DNA from: Sphingobium scionense
GTDB taxonomy: Bacteria > Pseudomonadota > Alphaproteobacteria > Sphingomonadales > Sphingomonadaceae
Direction of reading: 5' to 3'
DNA: 33,351 bases
Assembly: GCF_014197035.1 (NCBI RefSeq)
Contig: NZ_JACIEU010000023.1
Span: 43,173 to 76,523, forward strand
A program made the translations under genes and the position numbers. The notes beneath the pieces were generated by a model. That model was not told the origin of the DNA. It searched no databases and saw only the letters and a program-made list of their open reading frames with translations. Each line of letters opens with the position of its first letter. The first letter of the stretch is position 1. Positions 1-7,079 of this stretch are shown here, piece after piece.

Positions 1-96
1 ACGATTCTACAGCCCGGTATTCGCTTCGTAGGTGCGGATTGCCCTCTGCGAAATCTACCCGGGTGGCCCCGCAAGGCAATCAAAGCGGGTGTCAAA
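1..96. repeat. 96-bp direct repeat, copy 1
   Basis: This segment is identical to 790-885. It starts at the first base of the window, so the true repeat may extend further left. It contains an interrupted inverted repeat (GATTGCC at 37-43 with GGCAATC at 75-81, plus TGCG at 47-50 with CGCA at 70-73) around the palindrome ACCCGGGT at 58-65. It ends 47 bp before the merB start, so it may also carry merB regulatory sequence. No known element was recognised. Confidence 0.95.
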
Positions 97-143
97 CAGA
101 GAAGCAAAGCAGCTTTCGCGCTGTGCATCCCAAGGAAATAGCT

Positions 144-782
144 ATGAAACATACACGCTACATCACCGAAATTGCTGAAAGTCTGGCGCCAGCTAATCAG
201 CCCGAAGGGTTCGGGCAGCTGTTCGTCGTGCTGCTGCGTGAGCTGGCCAAGGGGCGTCCGGTTTCGCAAACGACACTTGCCATGTCTCTCGACTGGCCTG
301 CTCAGCAAGTGAATGCCGTGCTCGAACGGGCCACCAGTACCGAGTACGATAGTGATGGGAATATCGTTGGTTATGGCCTCACCTTGCGCGAGACTTCGCA
401 TATCTTCGAGATTGATGGCCGCCGTCTATACGCCTGGTGCGCACTGGACACTCTGATGTTTCCGGCCCTCATTGGCCAGACGGCGCGCGTGTCGTCGCAT
501 TGCGCTGCAACCGGAGCACCAGTTTCACTCACGGTTTCGCCGAACGAAATCCGGGATATCGCACCGACCGACGCCGCAGTGTCGTTGGTCCTGCCGCAGG
601 AAACAGCGGACATTCGTCAGTCATTCTGTTGCCACGTCCATTTCTTTGCATCGGTCGTGACGGCGAAAGATTGGGCCTCCAAGCATCAAGGCGTGGAGAT
701 CGTAAGCGTCCAAGATGCCTTCCGCTTGGGCCAAGAGCTTAATCGACATATGCTGCAGACCATTCCATCGAGAAAATCGTGA
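144..782 (+). CDS. merB: organomercurial lyase MerB
   Basis: MerB cleaves the carbon-mercury bond of organomercurials by protonolysis in the cytoplasm and releases Hg(II) for MerA. The product has 212 residues, the normal length of the family. The catalytic set is visible: Cys99 and Asp102 in the WCALDTLMFPALIG segment, the structural Cys120 in SSHCAATGAP, and Cys162-Cys163 in SFCCHVHFF. The ATG at 144 was chosen because an AAGGAAA ribosome site lies just upstream and it gives the family N-terminus; the frame could be read from 39, but that extension lies mostly in the repeat. The gene is separated from the main mer operon by the second repeat copy and the decayed regulator, so it needs its own promoter, perhaps in or left of repeat copy 1. 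I am confident of the identity. Confidence 0.96.
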   Translation: MKHTRYITEIAESLAPANQPEGFGQLFVVLLRELAKGRPVSQTTLAMSLDWPAQQVNAVLERATSTEYDSDGNIVGYGLTLRETSHIFEIDGRRLYAWCALDTLMFPALIGQTARVSSHCAATGAPVSLTVSPNEIRDIAPTDAAVSLVLPQETADIRQSFCCHVHFFASVVTAKDWASKHQGVEIVSVQDAFRLGQELNRHMLQTIPSRKS

Positions 783-789
783 TTGGATA

Positions 790-885
790 ACGATTCTACA
801 GCCCGGTATTCGCTTCGTAGGTGCGGATTGCCCTCTGCGAAATCTACCCGGGTGGCCCCGCAAGGCAATCAAAGCGGGTGTCAAA
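790..885. repeat. 96-bp direct repeat, copy 2
   Basis: This is an exact copy of bases 1-96, starting 7 bp after the merB stop. The two copies give a 789-bp period that contains exactly one merB. The copy is followed directly by the decayed merR-like region. The arrangement suggests tandem duplication or insertion of a merB unit. No transposase, target duplication or integron-type core site was recognised. Confidence 0.95.
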
Positions 886-904
886 TGGTCCCCTACACGT
901 AATC

Positions 905-1190
905 TCGTCTGGCCCACTATGCCGGCGTGAGCATCGACCGGCGGGGGCGAGGGTCTTGCCCGTCTCGGGCCTGCGCCATCCCGCGCGTGTTGCCCGAGTC
1001 GATCGGGTCTTTGGTGGTTGTCCAGCGCAGCGGCTCGGCCTGTCCCTTGGGAACTGCGGTTGCAGGGCTGCCCCGCGATCCTGCCTCGCGGCGAGCAATG
1101 CAGGCAAAGGCGACTTTCGCTTCCCGAGATCAAAGCCATGCTGCGGGTTCTGCTTCCGCTTAGAAAGCGCCTTCAGCTCCCGCTGAAAAT
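905..1190 (+). pseudogene. decayed merR-like regulator (frameshifted remnant)
   Basis: The 465-bp stretch between repeat copy 2 and merT has no intact gene, but collinear pieces of a MerR-family protein can be read across frames. Near 916-930 there is AGVSI, as in the MerR helix-turn-helix. Around 927-960 RRG is followed by a proline, like the RRGLL-P wing. Near 980-1050 in another frame ARVARV then AQRLGLSL match the family pattern DVARVxFVxxAQRLGFSL. Near 1130-1155 EIKAMLRVL resembles the dimerisation helix. No single frame joins these pieces, so the gene is dead if the reading is right. Two GC-rich hairpins follow (GGCGCC arms at 1241-1259, GCGAGG/CCTCGC at 1266-1284) before the mer promoter. 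The assignment rests on short motif matches by eye; a chance resemblance cannot be excluded. Confidence 0.42.
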
Positions 1191-1297
1191 CAATATTCCA
1201 TGTAACCGATCGAGCCGCACTTGCGAACTTATGGTGGTAGGGCGCCTGTCGGCGGCGCCTTCAGTGCGAGGCCGCAGACCTCGCTCTGAAATAGCAC

Positions 1298-1328
1298 TTG
1301 AACCTGTAGGTGCTACAGACCCTATCTT
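1298..1328 (+). promoter_or_regulatory. MerR-type mer promoter and operator
   Basis: A -35 box TTGAAC (1298-1303) and a -10 box TATCTT (1323-1328) are separated by 19 bp, the over-long spacer typical of MerR-activated promoters. The spacer holds the dyad CTGTAG-GTG-CTACAG (1304-1318). The transcript would cover merT onward; the merT start is 23 bp after the -10 box. The dyad is closer to the CTGTAG-N3-CTACAG pattern of CadR/PbrR-type regulators than to the GTAC-N4-GTAC core of Tn21/Tn501 mer operators. Confidence 0.8.
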
Positions 1329-1350
1329 GAAAAGATCGAGGAGACAAGGA

Positions 1351-1764
1351 ATGAGTGAGTATGTTCGAACGGCCCCGGCGCGGCTGACCGGCAAACCCGA
1401 AGCGGGGACGTCGCAGGGCGGGCAGAAACTGTTGATGGCGGGCGGGATCCTGGCCGCCCTTGGCGCATCGTCCTGCTGCATACTGCCGCTTGTTCTGTTC
1501 AGCATTGGCGTGAGCGGGGCGTGGATCGGAAACCTGACTGCGCTTGCGCCTTACCAGCCCGTCTTTGTGGCTGCAGCGCTTGTCTTTCTCGCTGTGGGCT
1601 TCTGGCGCGTCTACCGCCAGCCGAAGGTGGACTGCGTGGAAGGTAGTTCTTGTGCTCGCCCGGGCGCGAGCCGGATTGCCAAAATCGGGCTGTGGGCTGC
1701 CACCGTGCTCGTCTTCGCAGCGATGGCGTTCCCTTACGCTGCGCCGTTCCTTCTCGACCTCTGA
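1351..1764 (+). CDS. merT: mercuric transport protein MerT
   Basis: MerT is an inner-membrane protein that takes Hg(II) from periplasmic MerP and hands it to cytoplasmic MerA. The 137-residue product has three hydrophobic segments (about 27-53, 66-87 and 109-135). The first carries the Cys42-Cys43 pair (SSCCILPL) and the loop after the second carries Cys95 and Cys101, as expected for the family. It is about 20 residues longer than the classical 116-residue MerT, the excess being a polar N-terminus. ATG 1351 was chosen because of the GAGGAG site a few bases upstream and its fit to the promoter; the open frame reaches back to 1018 but overlaps the operator. It is the first gene of the merT-P-F-A operon. 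Confidence 0.93.
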   Translation: MSEYVRTAPARLTGKPEAGTSQGGQKLLMAGGILAALGASSCCILPLVLFSIGVSGAWIGNLTALAPYQPVFVAAALVFLAVGFWRVYRQPKVDCVEGSSCARPGASRIAKIGLWAATVLVFAAMAFPYAAPFLLDL

Positions 1765-1795
1765 TGCAACCTTTCAAACCAGGAGACTTGTGACC

Positions 1796-2110
1796 ATGAA
1801 GACCTTGATTCGCACCGCAGTGACCGTCGCCGCCTTGACTCTCGCCGGAGGCGCTTACGCCGCGCCTCGGACCGCCACGCTTGCGGTTGAGAATGTGAGC
1901 TGCGTGACCTGTGCACCAATCGTAAAAAGAACGCTCTCGCGCATCCCCGGTGTCAGCCAGGTCGTGGTCGTGGAGCGGGACGGTCGGGCCACGGCGACCG
2001 TGACCTTCGACGATGAGAAGGTCACTGCCGAGGCACTGGCCCAGGCGACCACGAATGCAGGCTATCCTTCGACCGTGACGGGCGTGAAGACCGCGGCTCT
2101 CGCGCGCTGA
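1796..2110 (+). CDS. merP: periplasmic mercury-binding protein MerP
   Basis: MerP is a small periplasmic heavy-metal-associated protein that binds Hg(II) and passes it to MerT or MerF. The product has 104 residues. A Sec signal peptide (basic start, hydrophobic core about 7-19, AYA cleavage region near 20-23) precedes a single HMA domain. The metal site is Cys36 and Cys39 in NVSCVTCAP, the GMTCxxC motif with the usual methionine replaced by valine. An AGGAG ribosome site lies at 1781-1785. It follows merT after 31 bp and precedes merF. Confidence 0.93.
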   Translation: MKTLIRTAVTVAALTLAGGAYAAPRTATLAVENVSCVTCAPIVKRTLSRIPGVSQVVVVERDGRATATVTFDDEKVTAEALAQATTNAGYPSTVTGVKTAALAR

Positions 2111-2120
2111 CGTGACCGCA

Positions 2121-2381
2121 ATGAATAATCGCGCCCTCTTTCGAACGGGCGTCATCGGAGCGGTCGTGGCGGCGCTCTGCTGCGCGACCCCAATCCTTGG
2201 GATTGCGCTGGGAGCGATCGGGCTCTCAGCGCTGGCGACCAAGGTCGATTATGTCCTGATCCCGGTTCTGGTCGCCTCGCTCGGGCTGGTCGGGATCGGG
2301 CTCTACCGACGCAAAGTATCCACCCCGGCCGTCATCGACTGCTGTGAGACGGATAAGAACACAGGAAAGTTCAAGTCATGA
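2121..2381 (+). CDS. merF: mercury transporter MerF
   Basis: MerF is a small inner-membrane Hg(II) importer with two transmembrane helices. The 86-residue product fits the family length of about 80. Cys20-Cys21 lie in the first helix (ALCCATPILG) and Cys74-Cys75 in the cytoplasmic tail, the two vicinal pairs thought to relay mercury. ATG 2121 is preferred; a GTG in the same frame at 2112 would add three residues. The stop overlaps the merA start (ATGA at 2378-2381). With merT also present the operon has two importers. Confidence 0.92.
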   Translation: MNNRALFRTGVIGAVVAALCCATPILGIALGAIGLSALATKVDYVLIPVLVASLGLVGIGLYRRKVSTPAVIDCCETDKNTGKFKS

Positions 2382-3811
2382 GTGATTGCTGCGCTCCGAG
2401 CGCAAAGAACGGGAACGGCCGCTACGACCTCATTGTCGTCGGCGCCGGCTCGGCCGGGTTCTCGGCCGCGATTACGGCGGCCGAACAAGGGGCGCAAGTT
2501 GCGTTGATCGGCCACGGCACGATCGGAGGGACGTGCGTCAATGTCGGCTGCGTCCCGTCGAAGGCCCTTATCCGGGCCGCAGAAGCGGTGCACCACGCCA
2601 ACGCCGCACCCAGGTTCGCCGGTATCGCCGCAGAGGCTCGGGTGGCAGACTGGGGTGCGCAGGTCGCCCAAAAGGATGCACTGGTCGCGGGTCTGCGTCA
2701 GGCGAAGTACGCCGATCTCCTGCCATCTTACAACAGCGTCGCATATCATGAAGGCCGCGCCCGCCTCGTCGATGGTGGCGTCGAAGCCGGTGGCAAGCGT
2801 TTCGCGGCGGAACGTATCATCATCGCCACCGGGACCCGGCCGGCGTTGCCGGCGATCCCGGGCATAACGGACATCTCAATCCTCGATAGCACCACGGCGC
2901 TGGAGCTGACCGCACTGCCACGCTCGATGATTGTGCTCGGCGGCGGCTACATCGGCGTTGAGCTAGCGCAAACCTTCGCTCGAGTGGGGGTCGAGGTGAC
3001 GCTAGTCTTCCGCAGCCGCCTCCTGCCGGAAGCAGAGCCTGAGATCGGGGCGGCCCTCGCCGGTTATCTCGCCGACGAGGGTATCAAGGTCGTCGGCGGT
3101 CTGACCTACGAGTCGATCCGTCGGACCGAGGAGGGCGTCGCGCTCACGGTGGTTCGGGAAGGACACACAGAAACGCTCGCGGCCGAGCGGGTTCTGGTTG
3201 CGACGGGTCGCGCCCCGAACACCGAAAGCCTTGGCCTTCCGGAAGCAGGGATCGCCCTGACGCCGGTGGGCGCGATCGTGGTCGATGACCGGATGCGCAC
3301 TTCCAAAGCTGGCGTTTACGCGGCCGGCGATGTGACGGGCAAGGACCAGTTCGTCTACATGGCGGCCTATGGCGCGAAGCTCGCGGCAAAGAACGCGCTC
3401 AACGGCGACAGCCTCCGCTACGACAACTCGGCGATGCCCGCGGTAGTCTTTACCGATCCGCAGGTGGGAAGCGTCGGCCTCACGGAAGCGCAGGCGCGCG
3501 CCGCCGGGTACAATGTCCGCACTTCCGTGCTTTCGCTCGACAACGTGCCCCGCGCGCTCGCGGCCCGGGATACACGCGGCCTGATCAAGCTTGTGGCGGA
3601 CGGCGACACACGCAAGCTGCTTGGGGCACACATCCTTGCGCCTGAAGGCGCGGACAGTATCCAGACGGCGACGATGGCGATTCGTGGCGGTCTGACAATC
3701 GATGACCTCGCGGAGACGATCTTCCCGTATTTGACCACAGTCGAAGGGCTCAAGCTTGCGGCGCAGACATTTGACCGGGATGTCAAGAAGCTGTCCTGCT
3801 GCGCGGGCTGA
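2378..3811 (+). CDS. merA: mercuric reductase MerA
   Basis: MerA is a cytoplasmic flavoprotein that reduces Hg(II) to volatile Hg(0) with NADPH. The 477-residue product starts with the FAD-binding VVGAGSAGFSA motif (about 20-30), has the redox-active Cys53/Cys58 pair in GGTCVNVGCVPSK, an NAD(P)-binding GGGYIGVELAQ segment near 190, a second FAD contact (YAAGDVTG) near 315, and ends with the mercury-binding Cys474-Cys475. The N-terminal MerP-like domain of Tn501-type enzymes is absent; only a Cys4-Cys5 pair stands before the FAD domain. The start overlaps the merF stop by 4 bp, so translation is probably coupled. Confidence 0.97.
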   Translation: MSDCCAPSAKNGNGRYDLIVVGAGSAGFSAAITAAEQGAQVALIGHGTIGGTCVNVGCVPSKALIRAAEAVHHANAAPRFAGIAAEARVADWGAQVAQKDALVAGLRQAKYADLLPSYNSVAYHEGRARLVDGGVEAGGKRFAAERIIIATGTRPALPAIPGITDISILDSTTALELTALPRSMIVLGGGYIGVELAQTFARVGVEVTLVFRSRLLPEAEPEIGAALAGYLADEGIKVVGGLTYESIRRTEEGVALTVVREGHTETLAAERVLVATGRAPNTESLGLPEAGIALTPVGAIVVDDRMRTSKAGVYAAGDVTGKDQFVYMAAYGAKLAAKNALNGDSLRYDNSAMPAVVFTDPQVGSVGLTEAQARAAGYNVRTSVLSLDNVPRALAARDTRGLIKLVADGDTRKLLGAHILAPEGADSIQTATMAIRGGLTIDDLAETIFPYLTTVEGLKLAAQTFDRDVKKLSCCAG

Positions 3812-3844
3812 CGATCGGCCAAACGATCAGTCGAGGAAGATGTG

Positions 3845-4663
3845 ATGGCGATCGACGCGACAACATCGGAAGAGTTCAGTGTCGAGATCAGGCCGGGCGT
3901 ATGCCGCCCGGACTGGTCGGCCGTTACCACGCCGGCCGCACGGCATGCGCTCAGCGGGCGCATGGCGGCGCGGGCGGGACTTTTGGACAAGTGGTCGCAG
4001 GCGCTCGAACCGAATGAGGATCTGGTGTGGCGGATGGCCCTCGACCTTTACGCCAAGAACGGTCGGTCGCCTCGCGCTAACGAGATCGCCGCCTGCTCTG
4101 ACATCTCAGAGGAACGCGTGCGCGTCGTTCTGCACAAGCTGCAATTGCGCGATCTTTTGGGCCTTGAACCCGGCACGGACGCGATCCGCTATGCCTACCC
4201 TTTCACGGAGACACAGACAGGTCACCACGTCGCACTGAAGAGCCACACCTTGAACAGCCTCTGCGCCATCGACGCGCTCGGGGTCGGCAGAATGTATCGC
4301 AGCGACGTCACGGTCGAGTCCCGCTGCCGGCTAAGCGGTGGCAGTGTCCGGGTGACGACAGGCGATGAGGGTCGTACCTTGCGCAACGTGTCGCCGGCTG
4401 GCGCCGTAGTCTGGTACGACTTTGCCTATGAAGGAGGTGCGGCGGCAAACTCTTGTTGCCCGTCGATCGCCTTCTTCTGTTCGGAAGAGCAATTGCGGCG
4501 TTGGCTTGATCAGCAGTCGTCACCCCGGCACGGCGTCATGTTGGTGATGGAAGAGGCCCTGGAAGTCGGCCGCGCGATCTTTGGTCCAGTTTTGACAGTG
4601 CCCGACCAAGTGTCGGAGGAAGAGTCGCGAGCACCTTCTAAGTCGAGGAAGGTGGTTCTCTGA
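3845..4663 (+). CDS. second, divergent MerB-family organomercurial lyase
   Basis: The 272-residue product is longer than MerB but keeps its layout. An N-terminal winged-helix-like part (about 50-115) is followed by the MerB core. Cys140 and Asp143 in SLCAIDALG match Cys99/Asp102 of the first merB, Cys161 matches Cys120, and Cys204-Cys205 in SCCPSIAFF match Cys162-Cys163. The full catalytic triad is therefore present, and C-Hg lyase activity is the likely role; the substrate range may differ from that of the first MerB. About 45 extra residues precede the winged helix. A GAGGAAGA ribosome site lies before ATG 3845; a GTG at 3842 is an alternative. The gene follows merA after 33 bp and its stop overlaps the start of the LysR gene. 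Confidence 0.85.
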   Translation: MAIDATTSEEFSVEIRPGVCRPDWSAVTTPAARHALSGRMAARAGLLDKWSQALEPNEDLVWRMALDLYAKNGRSPRANEIAACSDISEERVRVVLHKLQLRDLLGLEPGTDAIRYAYPFTETQTGHHVALKSHTLNSLCAIDALGVGRMYRSDVTVESRCRLSGGSVRVTTGDEGRTLRNVSPAGAVVWYDFAYEGGAAANSCCPSIAFFCSEEQLRRWLDQQSSPRHGVMLVMEEALEVGRAIFGPVLTVPDQVSEEESRAPSKSRKVVL

Positions 4664-5601
4664 CAATCGAGCTGCGCCATCTTCGCTACTTTATTGCAGC
4701 TGCAGAGCGCGGGAGCTTTCGACGCGCAGCGAAGGCGCTTGAGATTCATGAGTCCGCCATCAGCCGGCGTATTCGCGATCTGGAAGATGAACTCGGAGCG
4801 GCTCTATTCATTCGGCACCATGGCGGTGTGCACCTCACGCAAGCCGGCCAGAGATTTCTCGTCCGCGCTCGCAAGGCCATCACTCAGATCGGTCATGCGG
4901 CTATGGATGTTGGTTCGTTTGGGCGCGGCGAAGCGGGCACCGTGCGCATCGGAATATTCTCGTCGCTTGCATCCGGCTTTCTCGCCGATCTCCTCCGAGC
5001 CTATGCTGCGGCGAACCCAACCATCCGCCCCGATCTGATTGAAGGCGGGCCCTCCGGCCACATCGCCGCGATCCAACGACATCACCTGGATGTCGCCTTC
5101 CTGACTGGTGAGCCGATCGCGGACGGGTGCGATCTGGCGCATCTTTGGAATGAGCGCGTCTTCGTAGCATTGCCAAACGATGACGGCCTGTCTCGGAATC
5201 GCGAGATTTCTTGGACGAGCCTGCGAGACCGACACTTCATCGTCAGTGAGACTGATCCGGGTCCGGAGATCCACGACTACCTGGTGAAGCACCTCGCTGA
5301 CCTTGGGCACCACCCCAACGTCGAACGCTACCGTGTCGGTCGAGACAACCTCATGAATCTCGTCGCCATGGGTCAGGGCCTCACGCTGACCAGCGAAGCG
5401 ACTATCGCGGCGCGCTTTCCCGGCGTCGTCTACCGCCCACTGAGCGAAGAGATTCTGCCGTTCTGCGCGATCTGGTCGCCGCACAATGATAATCCGGCTC
5501 TACGGCGGTTGCTGAGCCTGGCCAGAACAATGTCGCGACGATCGAACGCCGTCGCAGTGCCGGGACTGATCGCTAATTCTGCGACGTCGAGCCTGAGCTA
5601 G
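4660..5601 (+). CDS. LysR-type transcriptional regulator, probable CTG start
   Basis: The frame encodes a LysR-type regulator of about 313 residues. The N-terminal winged helix-turn-helix reads ELRHLRYFIAAAERGSF, then ALEIHESAISRRIRDLE, and ends GGVHLTQAGQRFL; the effector-binding domain follows from about residue 90. No ATG, GTG or TTG occurs in frame between the upstream TAA at 4639 and the GTG at 4828, which would remove the whole DNA-binding domain. CTG 4660 has GAGGAAGG seven bases upstream and overlaps the merB2 stop, so it is the best start. Coupling to merB2 suggests a role in the mer operon; alternatively it is a backbone regulator, since Tn4371-like ICEs carry a LysR-type traR. The last residues lie antisense to the DUF2274 gene. 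Confidence 0.8.
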   Translation: MTIELRHLRYFIAAAERGSFRRAAKALEIHESAISRRIRDLEDELGAALFIRHHGGVHLTQAGQRFLVRARKAITQIGHAAMDVGSFGRGEAGTVRIGIFSSLASGFLADLLRAYAAANPTIRPDLIEGGPSGHIAAIQRHHLDVAFLTGEPIADGCDLAHLWNERVFVALPNDDGLSRNREISWTSLRDRHFIVSETDPGPEIHDYLVKHLADLGHHPNVERYRVGRDNLMNLVAMGQGLTLTSEATIAARFPGVVYRPLSEEILPFCAIWSPHNDNPALRRLLSLARTMSRRSNAVAVPGLIANSATSSLS

Positions 5602-5836
5602 CGGGCGGGCGCCCGCGTTCACCGTCACGTCGCGCCTTCGTGAATCCTCGGTCGGTCGCCATGAATCGCTCGATCATCGGTGAAATCAGCTTCACCGGAT
5701 CGCCCATGGATCTTCCGGTCTCGCGGGCGAGTACCTGGGCATAGGCCACGAGATCGCGGTGAACCGTGGCCGGCAGTTCGAGCGAGACCTTGACCGGCTT
5801 GTCATCGGTGATCGGGCCGAGTTTCAACTTCGCCAT
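5573..5836 (-). CDS. DUF2274 domain protein
   Basis: The 87-residue protein (MAKLKLGPITDDKPVKVSLE start) matches the DUF2274 family, small proteins encoded after trbI in alphaproteobacterial conjugation clusters. The middle part (VSLELPATVHRDLVAYAQVL) resembles a ribbon-helix-helix fold, so DNA binding is possible but not shown. It starts one base after the trbI stop and closes the trb operon. Its last codons overlap the end of the LysR gene on the other strand by 29 bp, so the two transcription units run into each other. Confidence 0.8.
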   Translation of the reverse strand: MAKLKLGPITDDKPVKVSLELPATVHRDLVAYAQVLARETGRSMGDPVKLISPMIERFMATDRGFTKARRDGERGRPPASSGSTSQN

Positions 5837-5837
5837 G

Positions 5838-7079
5838 TCAGCCTCCGTAGGGTTCGAGCACCAGATCGCGGGTGACGATCACGCGGACCGGGTATCCGGG
5901 TCGGATAGTGAGTGTCGGCGCAATGTTGAGCTGGCGGCTAACGATCTGCCGACCGGTCTGACTGACGCTGTCTGATGCGCCTTGACGCAGCGCTCGCACG
6001 ATGTCGCTGTCCTGGCCAGACGATCCTGCCTCGGCGCCAACGCTGAGGATAGTGGAGAGCGCGGCGGCCTTGAACAGTTCGCCCCAGTGATAGTCGACAC
6101 CATCCTCAAGGCCGGCATAGCCCTCAGAATCGGCACCCGGCTGACGCTCGAGCACGATCGAGCGGCCGTTCGGCATGATGAGCCGGTTCCAGACAAGCAG
6201 CACGCGGCGCTGTCCAAACCCGACGCCGTTATCATACTGGCCGATCAATCGGGTGCCCTGCGGCACGAGCAGTATGCGGCCGGTTGGGCTGTCATAGACG
6301 TTCTCGGTCACCTGGGCGGTGATCTGGCCGGGCAGATCAGAGCGGATGCCGGTAATCAGCGCGGCCGAGATCACCGCGCCGCCCTGAAGGATGTTGGGCG
6401 ATGCCGGCGCCATGACGCGGTCCGGGGAGACAGTCCGCCGATCGGCAGCAGCGTTAAGGAAAGCGAGTTGGCGATCCTGCGCGGTCGGCGTGGCCGGCTG
6501 CGGCGCAAGGCCGAGGCTTGTTAGATCGGGCAGAGGCAATTGGGCATTTGGGAGCGGTGTTCCGCTTGGTGACGTCGCTGTCGGCGTGGACGTTACTCTT
6601 GTCTCGGTCGAGGCGAACAGCCGCGCCGTCCGTGCCGCTTCCACCTCCTGAAGCCGGCGCTGTTCCTCGGCGCTGAGGCCGGGGGTGGGTGTCGACATGC
6701 CAGGAACCGGGACTGGTTGACCCCGATTCTGCGCGTCAAGGATGGGACGGCCGAGGTCGCCGGGCAGCGGAGGCCCCAGCACCGGCCCCGTATAATCACG
6801 CGGCAAGCCGGCAAGGCCATCGGCAGTCGCCCGATTGTCGGTCGAATATAGTTCCTCGTTCGGGTGGCCGCCGTCGCGGGTCTGGAGGGCGTAGATCAGT
6901 GCGCCGCCGATTCCGACGCTGGCGACGAGACCGAGGCCAGCCAGCACCTTCCTCGACAATCGCGTGACCCGCGGCGCCTCGGCGCGTAGCCGCATCGGTG
7001 GCGCCGGCTCACCGGCCAAGGGCTGCTCGACGTTCTCCGGTTCAGTCCCTTCCTCCTTCCGGGGATCGCTCTCGCTCAC
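5838..7079 (-). CDS. trbI: conjugal transfer protein TrbI (VirB10-like)
   Basis: TrbI is the VirB10-type protein that spans the envelope and links the inner-membrane ATPases to the outer-membrane core of the mating pore. The product has 413 residues: a cytoplasmic N-terminus, one membrane helix at about 46-66, a proline-rich periplasmic linker, and the C-terminal VirB10 domain with the GTRLIGQYDNGVGFGQRRV and LEDGVDYHWGELF segments. The GTG at 7079 was chosen because it forms a GTGA overlap with the trbG stop; the open frame extends to 7331 but runs through trbG. Confidence 0.92.
   Translation of the reverse strand: MSESDPRKEEGTEPENVEQPLAGEPAPPMRLRAEAPRVTRLSRKVLAGLGLVASVGIGGALIYALQTRDGGHPNEELYSTDNRATADGLAGLPRDYTGPVLGPPLPGDLGRPILDAQNRGQPVPVPGMSTPTPGLSAEEQRRLQEVEAARTARLFASTETRVTSTPTATSPSGTPLPNAQLPLPDLTSLGLAPQPATPTAQDRQLAFLNAAADRRTVSPDRVMAPASPNILQGGAVISAALITGIRSDLPGQITAQVTENVYDSPTGRILLVPQGTRLIGQYDNGVGFGQRRVLLVWNRLIMPNGRSIVLERQPGADSEGYAGLEDGVDYHWGELFKAAALSTILSVGAEAGSSGQDSDIVRALRQGASDSVSQTGRQIVSRQLNIAPTLTIRPGYPVRVIVTRDLVLEPYGG

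Noticed and set aside
1..885. The 96-bp repeats as integron attC sites around a merB cassette
   Set aside because: The repeats contain internal inverted repeats, but I could not find the paired GTTRRRY and RYYYAAC core words at the ends, and no integrase is near.
1018..1764. merT with an N-terminal extension of 111 residues
   Set aside because: The extension crosses the two hairpins and the -35/-10 promoter, and the ATG at 1351 has a good ribosome site and gives a near-normal MerT length.
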